Shown: in pieces, positions 13,401 through 25,800 of the stretch
How positions within the stretch are numbered: position 1 is the first letter of the stretch
Layout: each line of letters opens with the position of its first letter
Source of the DNA: Kingdonia uniflora
Lineage: Eukaryota > Streptophyta > Magnoliopsida > Ranunculales > Circaeasteraceae
Assembly (NCBI GenBank): GCA_014058105.1
Contig: JACGCM010001166.1
Location: forward strand, 2,604,001-2,668,000
Length of the DNA stretch: 64,000 nucleotides
Direction of reading: 5' to 3'
The notes under the pieces: generated by a model
Told to the model about the DNA's origin: nothing
What the model saw: only the letters and a program-made list of their open reading frames with translations
Database searches by the model: none
Translations under genes and position numbers: made by a program

Positions 13401-16400
13401 TGTTCTTCAGTTGTCTCACCTTTCTCTTTATCTTCTAAGATCTATTAACCGCACCTTGTCTTCAGAGTTAATAGTTTACTTCATACAAACCAAATTTCAG
13501 CCAAGAACTGATTATCAACACGAAGGGGGGGGGGGGGGGATTCTGGATTCAAAATTACTTGGCTCACTTTACTGTTGTCTCTAATTCTTGTTTTGTATCT
13601 AGCAATGGTGTCTACCTGGTTCAAGATGGGACCTCCAATAGTCCATGGATCGTGTCAAAAATTGGTTTTACTGTTATAATAGTTCAGCCGTAAAGTTGGT
13701 TTTCGCTTTTTTCATTTGCCCCTAAAATTGTATTCTGCATTAAATTATAGAAGGCTTTGGCTAATATACTCTTTTAAGAAAAAGGAAGCTGGGGTAAGGT
13801 AGGACCCCCACCAATATTTTCATTAGTATGAGGATATTTACAAACATGTAAATATACCTAAAGAATCAGCTTTACAAACAACAGCCAATTCAGAAGGAAA
13901 TAAATAAAGAAAAGAATACAAAAATTTGTACAACTTAGATTTAATTGCCTTGCTGCTTTGTTTGAAGATTTATGTCTTTGGTTGAACTTAATATTTTCCA
14001 CCTTTGCTTCTAAAGTGAAGGATATGAAACACAAATCAACAACAAAGACCATTAACTAACTCCAGATTGGTGTAATATCTAAGGATGATAAACTTATTTG
14101 TGCTTACAGATCAGTAAAGATAATATCAATAATACTGTAGCCATAGAGTTTTAATGAGCCTATAACGTACATCAATAAATTAAGTTATAAAAAGAGGAAA
14201 CCATAACTTTAAATTCAAAGACCATTAACCAACCCCCCCAGCATATACCACTACACCACACAGCCACAGCAAATCCTCATAGTATCAATGTATCATGCAA
14301 TGAGGCAACATTATAGAAATTACCTTCAATCCAGCAGAAACACTATTTACAGCCAATGTTCCAATTACATCATCGGCTTCAACACCTGGAACCTGGTTGG
14401 TTCAAAGAGCAATCGTAAATAGTCATGGAAAGAACGCAATTGCAACTTACTAGGTGATCCTGAAAATCACCCTGACATCATTTGATACCGATTCCACCTT
14501 TTGACATTAGCCATTTAAAAGGCTTAAATAAAAAAATTATGACCAATGCATTTCATAATATTTGACAAAATTTCCTTGTGTCTACTTAGAACTAGTTATT
14601 GGCGAAAGAGGCAAGTAAATAATTGCACGCAGATTAACTGGATTGGATTTGACATAGGATTCTACAATTTGTTAAAGGATTTTCAATGGAACATTGTTCT
14701 GTTGTGTAACTAGAACGCAATTTTGGGCAACATTGCAAACAACAATAATATGATACCACTGTCAAGAGATGGAAGACAAGAAGAAAAAGAAAAGGGAAAT
14801 GAAAATCGCATCTACAGAGTCCAAAATATAATGATTATCAGAAATACCTGAAGTACTACCTCAATAACTTTAATGGACAACAGTATCAGGTGCAGGTTTC
14901 AAGTTTTATGGACAACACCATTTACAACTAGGGAATGTCGTATTACCTCAATCACTTTAATGGACATAGCTGTGATAGATGCTTTCAAGTACTGAAGTCC
15001 CTGAACAACAGTATCAGGTGTAGGTTTACGGTGACCTTTGTATAAAGCATATATAGTGTGACGGAAAGTTGAACCTACAAAAGAAAAAATAGGTTAAGAA
15101 AACAATTGGGAAATATTTGCTATTTATACAATTGCAATTTCGACTTTTATACAAACATAATAATTTTCAAATAGACATTATCTACAAGTCTAACTAACTG
15201 ATAACCAAAAGAGAATCACAACCTCGTTTACGAGGACTAAAGTTTTTTCTTAGCGTGTTCGGTTAAATATTTCAAATTGAATAAAGTAATTAATTAACAT
15301 TTATTTACCTAAAAATTACAAGATTTTTCGTTTTTTAAGAAAGTAATGCAAATTTATTGATTATTCCAAAGACGCTTTCCGAGATGAAAAAAATACAACT
15401 GAAAGGTAAAGGGAAAAGAAATAACATAACAAGAATCACGTGGCCTCACGTAACATCTGATGTAACTAACTCCCACCGCATCACAGGATCATCAAACCTC
15501 ACCCATCCTCAAATATATGGGAGATGATGATCAATACAAAATAGTCGCATATAAATCAAATATGATCGCTTTCACAGTCTTCATCTTCCCTTAAAGTGTC
15601 AATCGTTCATCTCCTCCAAATGTCAATCTTGCTTCCATCCCCAACCACCCACCAACAGTGTTTAGAAATTGTAGAAAAAACAGCAGCAATCCCTTTCCAC
15701 ATTGTCTATCCTTATTTCACTTACTAGTATCACTGGCATTAAAGATGGAGAGGATAAAGATCAATACTGACGGTGCTGCTCTTGGTAACCCTGGTAAGGG
15801 TGGTATTGGTGTTGTTTTCAGGTCTGAGAATTGGGATGTTATTGGTGCTTTAGCTGGTGGGCATGGTATTGTCGTCAATTTCTTTGCTGGGTGTAGAGCT
15901 ATCCTGGATGGGATGAAGAAGTGTTCTTCTTTTAGGTGGGAAATAGCTTGGGTGGAGTCTGACTCAGTGGCTGCAATTCAAGTTTTTCAAAAAGAGGAGA
16001 TTCCTTGGTTACTGGAAGCTGTGTGGAGAATTACTTAAGTCAAGTATGTGGATATTAGGTTTTCCTCCATTTGGAAGGAAGCCAATTTCAGCTCAGATAG
16101 CATGTCTAAAAGATGTTGTAATCTTGTTAATGGAGAGATTGAGAGTTATGCAGGGAGGCCCCACTTTTTAAAAGTGGAGGAACCTATGAGAGAGTACTTA
16201 AGATTTGACTGATCTCTCCTGGAAGTTGCCTTGCCTTCTTGTTGGGTGGTCCAACTCTTGAGGAGTTTGTGGTTTTGGTTGTTCTACTTTACCACCCATT
16301 CATTAATAAAAATTGTGCTTACTTCGCAAAAAAATATAAAAATAAGAATAAACAATAGACCGGTACGCTTGATAGGGTACTTTTGACAAAGCATTAGGTG

Positions 16401-16767
16401 GCTTATTTTATAGCATATTTCTTTTCTACAAGGCCAACTTCTTAACAAACCATTTAAGAACCAGAATCTAGATATCAATACAACAAGATGGCGACCCAAG
16501 AGACATACCAAGATAAGTAATAGGTAAGGTTCCTACACCACATCCCAAAGATAGAGCTAAGTTCCCAAAATTGTTACCATTTCGACTCAAATAACTTTGT
16601 TCTTCGTCTAGTTTGCACATAAGCCTAAAGTCAACTAAAAGTCAAGTAACAAACCGAAGCTGATCTCCATTTGATCACGCCCTAAGAAGTAGATTTTGTC
16701 ATCCGCAAACGGAAGGTGAATAAACTTTGACGACTCTCCGGACACCCTGAAATCATGAATCGGACCC

Positions 16768-16809
<42 letters not shown>

Positions 16810-19800
16810 ACACCAAGCTTGTCAAAACTCTATCAACAAAATCTGTTCGACTCAAATAATTTAGTTCTTCGTCTAGTTTGCATGTAAGCTTTCCAAGTAA
16901 CAAACCGAAGCTGATCTCCATTTGATCACGCCCTAAGAAGTAGATAGTGTCATCCACAAATTGAAGGTGAATAAACATTGACGACTCTCCATACACCCTA
17001 AAACCATGAATCGGACCCAAGTTCCTTGTCTTCAAGTCAACCCCCCCAAGTAGGGAAAAAGCTTGTCAAAACTCTATCAATAAAATTGATAACAAACTTT
17101 TATTTATTGCCTCACATTTCCCTAAAACACATTCTCTATAAGACATACAAAAAAAGATTTAGCTTACATGGTCGTAGGCTTATTCCAAACCCATTTTGCA
17201 AACTATATTTGCTACGATCTCCCTCATCCTAAAGCTATTTAACTCATTAACATTCAGAGGTAAGAACTTAGTGTTGTTTCCTCCTTTAAATCACTTCACT
17301 CTAGATCCCCGCTTCTACTTTATTTCCTCCCATTCTAAATCTCTACCTTCTTGTAAACTCTTTCTATCATTTTTTATTTCTTTCTTCTAACTTATCCATA
17401 CCCCACACTCTTTCCAAAAGAGTTTGAATTTTCAGCTCCAACTACCACAAGTTGTAGATATAGGCAATTCTTCAAATGCCAAGAAATTCCACCATTATTG
17501 CATCAAATGAGAAGGAAAAAAAAACATTTGCTGAAATTGAAGTAACTCTTCAACAAAAATCTTATTTACTCCCTCCTGGAATTTCTTAAACTCTGTGAAA
17601 CCTTTCAATTTGATGTTCAATATATTCTGTACCCTAAGAATCTAACATAATTACAATATCCTTCTTTGACCACTCCATTGAAGTTTTAACTTCCAACAAT
17701 TCGTTTTTACCTCATAACAGTTCTTGTGTGCGCGTTTCAGCCAAATTTACAGGATTGTGGCACTAATTAAAGAGATGAAAACAAGGCACTTTTTCATTCT
17801 ATGGGATAGTACGAGGGAGAGTGAATGTTCTCACAAGAAACATTATTCTATGTCAGAAGACACTAGTCATGTAGGGTATTATTGGGGCTACTCTACATAC
17901 CAAACTCAAATAACTAAGGAACAAGAGCCATAAAATTACGAACGACAGCAACTCTATCAGTTTAAAAATAAGAAGAAAAACTTATAAGAAGTCCATAAGG
18001 AAACACTAAATAAAGCCAAGATTGGCACTCTATTGTTGTCGCTTTATATGTATCAGGAAAGAAGTGAAATAATTGTTTTCTAAAAACGACTTAGTGTTTT
18101 AGTTAAAATCAACCAATAAAACATAACAGACGAAGATGTTCAGCTTCGAGCACATTGTGGTTGCTAGAGAAATTAACGAGATATACAAAAATCATACCTT
18201 TTGCCTTATAACCTTCGGTGAATAGAATAGACCTACGACCAAAAGGTACTCCTGAAAAGACAAGTTTGGCTACTAAAATTTCACTGAAACGACATCTCTT
18301 GAAACCAAATTACTCACGAGCCTATTATAATTCTCAATGGATCTACGAAGGATGTAAATAAGTCAACCAACACTACCCGATCTAAATTAGGGGCTCTAAA
18401 TACAAGATCAAGGGCAACAACTACTACTTGGAAACTACATACCACAGCATACCCACATGAAACATAGATAAGTTTTGACAAACACGAGTTAACCTATCTA
18501 CAGTTAAACATAGAAGATTTTCAAATTACTAGACTCCAATTTATATTGATTTGTTCAACTGTCAACAAGGCTATTGAGAAACCATTATCCGTAATATCAA
18601 ATGCAACCTAATCCAGCTGCAAAGAAGGAGATGAAGTAAAAAGAAACACATCAACATCCTTAATGTATAAGAATTTCATATAGAAGAGACAGTCTGTGCA
18701 TAAAGGCAACTCGACTTGGGTGCAAAAATTGTCAAAATCAAAAATAAAAGATGGCTCAAATTGGGCCAATGAGTATAAGAAGACAAAAGAAGAGGGCTCA
18801 CGAAAATTGGTGAGCAAAAGAAGAAATCTATAACAAATCTAGTGAAAAACTACAAGGCTCAAATTAAAATGGAGAGCAGAAGAAGTGAAAATAAGAGGGC
18901 AAATAAACTGATGAGCAAACATGTAGTGAATAAAAAGGCTCATATAGAACATGTGAAACGAAAAAAAAAACTCAACCAAATAGGTGAGCATCACAAGAAA
19001 AATGAGAAACAAACCAATAGAAATCATAATAAGAGAGAGAAATCACCATGAAGGAAATAAATAAATTGACCTTCACTGAGAGAAAATAAAAAAATGACAA
19101 CGGTAAAAAAGAAAGAGATTATGATGTAAAAGAGAAGAGACTCGGGCTTGGTTCTGGCCAGGCATCGACGAGGTCATTGAAAAATTTAAAAGACAAGCTG
19201 AGGAGGCTTTTTCCTGGCAGGTCGGGCCGTGGGCTTTGGCCAATATTGCAACCCTAAAATCATCCACAACAGGCATGTCATCGCCAACTTAACGATCCAA
19301 AACCTGTAAAATCCCTTTTTGTAGGCTTGTCATCATTATCTTAGCGCTCTTATTCACGCAATTTATCGCCAAATGAGGCAAGGAGTTAAATGTCAGACGA
19401 GGACTGCAAAAGTTTTTACGCCCTTTGAGTGGGCGTTGTGCATTGTACGTTGTGCGTTATGCGCTTACTTAGAGAGCGTTGTTTCTATTATAAATGTTTA
19501 TATCGATATTTATATTGTTTTTCTTTATTTATTTTCTTTCTTTTTTATTTCTTTAGACTAAGTTGTACACATACTGGGTAGGTGTGGTAGTATTGTATAC
19601 CTATGAGAAGGCGAGACGTTAGGTGAAAAACGACATTTTTTAAACCAGTCTATTTTTTTGCCAACGGTCTAAGTTTGCTACGATCATCTAATTATTTTAG
19701 AAAAATGGAACGGTTTTAAATTTCTAACCATTATATTTCATCTACTCTCCCTTCTTTATAGCATTACATTTAGTATTTTTCATCTTCTCCCTGAAATTTG

Positions 19801-22800
19801 GTATATAATTCCATCATAACTATGAAAACTTGACTGACCCCAATAATCAACAAAGTAATTGGTTGGGCTTCTAGCATTTTCTACAAAGTAACCCTATCTC
19901 TCCACCTCCTTAGTTCTCTCAGCAACTTCTTCATTAAAAAATATTCTCTCAATCAAAGTACTCCCTACCACATTACCCTCAACCACAATACTGCCCACCA
20001 AAGAATCAATATCATTCAGTATAAGAGGCCTTGATGTCGATTGGTTCTAGTAATCCATTTCTGCTAGTTTGCCTACAATAAATTAAGAAGATATCAATGT
20101 TAACGTCGTAAATAGGCAGAAAAACTATAATGAAGATGAAGATTTGTTTATTGTGTTAAAGTGCCTAAATACTAGCCTAGATGAAATACGTGACACGAGC
20201 CAAAAGGATTGTGAAGAGCATCAAGAGTTTGTGTTGCGTCGCATTGCAGGCTCGCTACAAAATCGATGAGGTTAATTTAATAAAGATGTAAAATAGTACT
20301 TGACTTAGCTTGATTAACTCTTTGACCAGACATTGCCTCATAGGATTACACGAACATTAGACCTTGAGGAGGGCTTTGACACTCATTTGAGAAAAACATA
20401 AAATCGTCCACATACAAAGTAAGAGTTATACCTTTTCTAACACAGTAACCAATTTACATATCTCATACAGATCTTGCATCCCCCTGGATCAAACCTCGTC
20501 TGCTAGAATAACCTTTATGTACACCTTCCAGCAATATAGAAATCCATTGCCATTCTACACGCTTTGCCATTAAATCTATAGATTCATTCTGAAAACCAAA
20601 CCTCTCTAGCAGACTAGCACCTTCTTCAAGAAACCCCAATCAATTCTATCATATGCCTTAACCCTATCAAGTTTCAACACAACATTATGCCCGGTGACTT
20701 TTTTATTCAGATCATACATAAGTTCCCGAGCAAGGCCAATACACTGAAATATCTACCCACCTAGGTGAGGAGAGATTAGTTTACGAAAAAAATAACCTCA
20801 AATCAGGTAGTTATAATCTTAGCAATAATCTTATGTACATAAGCTTATAGGTCTAAAATCCTCCAAAACCAACAGGTTTATCGACTTGGGGTATCATAAC
20901 TATAATAAAAGAACAACATTGAAGTAAAAAGAACTCCTGAAAAAATCTTTCAACATAAGCCAAATATCTTCAGATTCTTCACTCATCCCAACAAGCAATA
21001 CAAAAACCAGATGGCAAGCCATTAGCCCAGGAGAATTGTTAGCATGAATACTCCACAAGCTGTCACACCTCCAGATCTATAATAGCTAGCAAAAACTTAT
21101 TCACTGCCTCAGTCAATAATCCAGGAATACGGCTGAACATATTATTTTGCACAACCTCTGCCTTCAGAAGATCTTTGTAAGAGTCCGCCTCAAGAAAAAT
21201 CCTCACATCTAAGATAATTGAACCACGTTGGAACTGAATATTCTACAACTTACTTATTTGATTAAACAGTAATTTTTTTTGTAAAAAAGCTTTGTGTTTG
21301 CATCCTCTGCTAACCACTTACACCTAGGCATTTGCCTCCAACAAACTTCCTCTGTAGCAAATATCCTAGCATGATACTGCTTAGCAATATTAAACTCTGC
21401 TACAACTCTGCCATAGCCATCAAAAATTGCCTACAAGATTCTCAAAACATGAAAGGCCTTGAAGCGAATGCTAACAAATTCGATTAATATGTCTCAGGTG
21501 CTAATGATTCCACTAAGCAAATTATCAGCTCAATCCTCAACTTTGTGGTTTTTCAGCTCCCTTTTAAATTCCATGGAGTGCCATTCATCTCAACAAGGTT
21601 GACAAAGACTTCCATCCGTTACTTGAGATGATGGCTGCTAAAATTCATACATGGCAAAAATCTGTCCGTATCTTTCGCAAGAAGAGTCCAGTTGGTTAAA
21701 TCAATACTCAACAGCCTACGAACTTTCTGGTTCAACACTTTTATCCTTCCTAAGAGCACCATTGACATCCTCGAGAAGCATGACTCCCTATTTCTGTGGC
21801 ATGGGATTGTCAAGAAAAAGGTTGTACTAGTGGCATGGAATGAAACTGTGTTATCTCACAACTGAAGGTGGACTAAGCTTCAAGAGGCTCCAAATATTGG
21901 ACAAAACTTACATCGTCAGGCACACATGGAAAATGGCATCTCAAAGCAAGTTCTTTTGAAGCAGATGGGTACAAGCCGGCATTATCAAAATCAAAGATTT
22001 CTGGAGCACGAAGAAAGAAAGCAATAGCTCTTGGGTCTGGTAATTTAAACCTTGATACCAGAGACATTGCAAGTGTATGTATACTATATCTACTTGGAGA
22101 TGGTAAGATGAAAAACTCTGGTGGCATGAGAATGGCATAACCATTGATGAGTTTCTTCAAGCCTTCACCTATGAGTCATATTTGTCTAAAGAAGCTAAGG
22201 CGAGTAATGTGATAAGAAATGGTCAGCGGGCAATTCCTGGCCACCACTTTGTTAATATTCAACATATTTGAGAACATTTTCCTTATCTCAACCCTGTCAC
22301 TGATACCCAAGACAGAATTATATGGAAAACATCAATCGAAGGCAACTACACGGTGGCATCTACTGTACAATTTCTGAAGGAAATTTTTTTCTGGTTCAAT
22401 GCCACATCTACTATAACAATTTGGTTATACCCAAGCATGCACTTACACACTTGGAGGGCAATTAATGAAACTCTTTGAACCCAAGGCAGGCTTTAGCAAA
22501 GAAAAGTCCTCAACCAGCATCTATGCATATTCTGCAAGGCATTCCAGGCAACTATCTCCCACCTTATTTTGCCAATGCTATATGGTTCAGAGATCTTCAC
22601 AGGAGCAACATAAATAGGCAACCAACTAGCTTTGTTCAGGAAATCCAGAGGCTTTCAGAGCTCAGAAGAGATAGTGTCAAGATAATACCAACCAGCTGAT
22701 AAAGGCATCTACCTATTCAACACAAATGAGTCACTTGACGCTAATAGAGTGGGAAATAGTGAATTGTTCCGGGACACAAGGGAATGAATTGTCAGGTGTT

Positions 22801-25800
22801 TGCAGGACAGTCCGCATTGCAGTTCAGAATGGTATGAGAAGCATTTGGGTGGCCGCTTACACTAAGCAAATGTTTGCCTACATAACTAGAAAAAAGGGCC
22901 CACTGTGGGAACGCATTGACATCTTGAAGACATGGCTGATGAGAGGCACTCTGAATGAGTTCAAGATTTTCCACAAGTTCAGAAAAACAAATAGGGGAGC
23001 AGATCTTCTAGCTTCTTTTGTAACTTTTCCTTCTGAGTTGATCCCGACCCCTAGCTATTAACCTAATGAAATGTGCTATCGTAAAGGAGGATGCTAGGGA
23101 GAAGGTCAATACTAGACTGTAACACTTTCAGCTATTATTTGTATATAACATGGTCCATGTGGTACTTCATCCCAGCTTGCCTGCCAAAATAAACTACCTC
23201 GTTCAAACCTTGTTGTAATTGCGGACCCAATCTGGTGGCTTCATCGAGGAAAACCCAAACACCTCCTTCCACTCTTTCAACTCAAGATTTGATTCTCTTA
23301 CCTTTAAAAACACATCAGTGAAGACCGTTACCATGAACTCTCATAGGCCAAGTATTCTTCACAAATCCAAGAAACCTTTATGCTTAATCCACATTTTTAG
23401 TTAAAAGCCCTAGACCCTTGGTACTCCCCGTTAACAAAAGAAAAAAAAAACTTTGGTGAATAGTAAGAATACACCCTACCAAGGTGTTTAAGTTTAATAT
23501 AAGAGAAGTTCTGCATCCACTCTAAAGTGCTGAAAGCCCTACCCAATCTGGCAAGAGCATAAACCTTGTGGAATCAATAATTTTTTAGTCTTCCACTTCC
23601 TCAATCGGTGTCAAAGCAATCAAATCAACTTCTAACGTGAAGCCTCAGAGCTCGAAACATGTTGATGAGTTGACTTCGGATGGCCTTGTTCTTACAAGTA
23701 AGAGATACATGAAACTTTACTACAGTTACGATTGTTAAAGATATTAAATAGTAACAAGGTATCCAGAATAATATATAGCCTAAGAACAGTTTAGTCATTT
23801 GTTTTTCTATGTAGGGCCTTTATACTCCAAGTTTTCTAATCTAAGAGAAAGAGGAGCTTTCGTAGTGGTAATGTCTGATAGGATTGCTATGTTGAAGTCA
23901 GGCTTCTTCAGAATGTGTCGGAGTCTTGTGTTCTTCACTTCTCTTCTTCTCTTTTCTTCTAAGATCTATGAACAATTATATTGGGTATATCGAAGGAAAG
24001 TAAAAGGAGGATTTATGAAGGGAAAGAGTGTTTACCATTAATATTATTATCAGCACAAAATTCAAATCTTTTTGATATCTTTTCGGTTTTGAACGAGGTT
24101 TATTACATCTTTGAAACCTTGGTCTTGCAACGCATTTAGAAAGAAGAATGGGGTGGAGGGGGAGGATTTGGTTATAACGGATCTAACGTGGTCTCAAGTG
24201 TTTTCTATTATTTTTTTCTTTTTCCCTTTGCCTTCGAGTTGTATTTTTCCACCACAAGAAGTTTCTTTTAAGTTGATCAATAAATTTATTTATGCATTCT
24301 CAATACAAAAAAAAAAAAAAAAGTTTATGAGTGTTTTAAGAGGTCTTCTTAGAAAATTTTGTAGCTAGATGGGATGAGAAGCTTGCAAACTGCAATCTCA
24401 AACATCACAACCATCAAAATCCACCACCCATATGCTTGCCTTCTTTTGATGTTTGTTTTAAATGTCATCAAATGGAAATAATTTCCAAAATAAAAGTGTC
24501 CTTCACTTTACACGGAGATTATGTGAATAGGTCTTATAAAGATACTTGTTATGTGGATGGTTCATATGACCAAAGTAATGAACATGATAATATGTTACTT
24601 AAGAGATAAATAACCTTTTTAAGCTGGTATCAAGCTTTTATTAGGTTGAAAACAGCCCATACTGTGTTAGCAAAACGGCATAATTGACAAAAGCTGTTTG
24701 GTAAAAGAGATTATGTGAATTTATAATTTATAAAGGGAGTAGCGAGAACATTTTCTCAACTTACATGATGCAAAACTCAATATACTTGTCACTCTTCATC
24801 GCCCATTTTATTCTATTGGTTGGCTAAAGGATGATTTCTCTAAACTGTGCCTTCTCAATGCCCAATTTCATTTTAGCTTGGAAAGTACAAATATGAAGTT
24901 TTCTTGATGTCTTAGGTATGGATGCCAAACAGGTGATCTTCTTGGAGGCCATGTCCATTTGATGTTAATGCAGTTGATAATGGCAAGGCCAATACTTACA
25001 CCTTCGTTAAGGATGCTATTAAAATTACACGAAGTCCAAGGAAAAATAAAAAAAACTCTTGTATCTTTCAAGCTAGAGTTAGGGCTTGTTTCATCTCTAA
25101 AAATATTCAGGAAGATGCCAAATAGACCAGAAAGTTATATGTATTTGATCTTAGAAGATTAGAAGGATGATGTCCTACTACTTATAGTGGATATGAGCTG
25201 ATATGCAGGATTGCCAAAAGTAGATGACAAAAAAAAAAAAAAACACGCCAATTGACAGCCTTGGTTGAACATACAATTTTAATACAAATGCACTTACATC
25301 AATAACGAATGATGCTAGAATAGCATAGCAGGCATAAAGGAGAAGTACTGAATACAGAATAACAAGAATTGGACATCTTACCATCATGGTCAAACACAAC
25401 CTGCATTGGAAAATGACCATCAATACCAGCATCACAGAATTTAGCGAGAAAGAGTGGGCATTAAGACGAAAGAACTATTAATTTAGGTATATACGAATTT
25501 ATTGAGTTAATAATGGAAAAAATCCACAAAGTAAACACCCTAAAAAAATCATATCTCATACCAGATTCCTTAAATAAAATTATATAAGTAATGGAACATA
25601 TGATACAAGCACTTTCAAAAGGTGTTGATGTACTCACTGAGCTTTTCTGATGCAAATCTCAAGGATGACTCTTTTCTATTGGGGGTGGGGGTAGGACTCT
25701 TTTATTAGGAACAGATGGATGACATTTCTGCATCATTTTTGACAAGGAATTGCAAATTCATATTTTTGCACTGCTTCATTCACAAAGTAAATGACTAAAT

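Noticed and set aside
18842..19051. 69-codon Lys/Asn-rich ORF
   Set aside because: Coding potential comes from A-rich composition; there is no family match and no splice context.
20080..23080. A single LINE with a twin-priming 5' inversion
   Set aside because: The two halves overlap in content after the YxDD motif and differ in sequence there, so they come from two elements.
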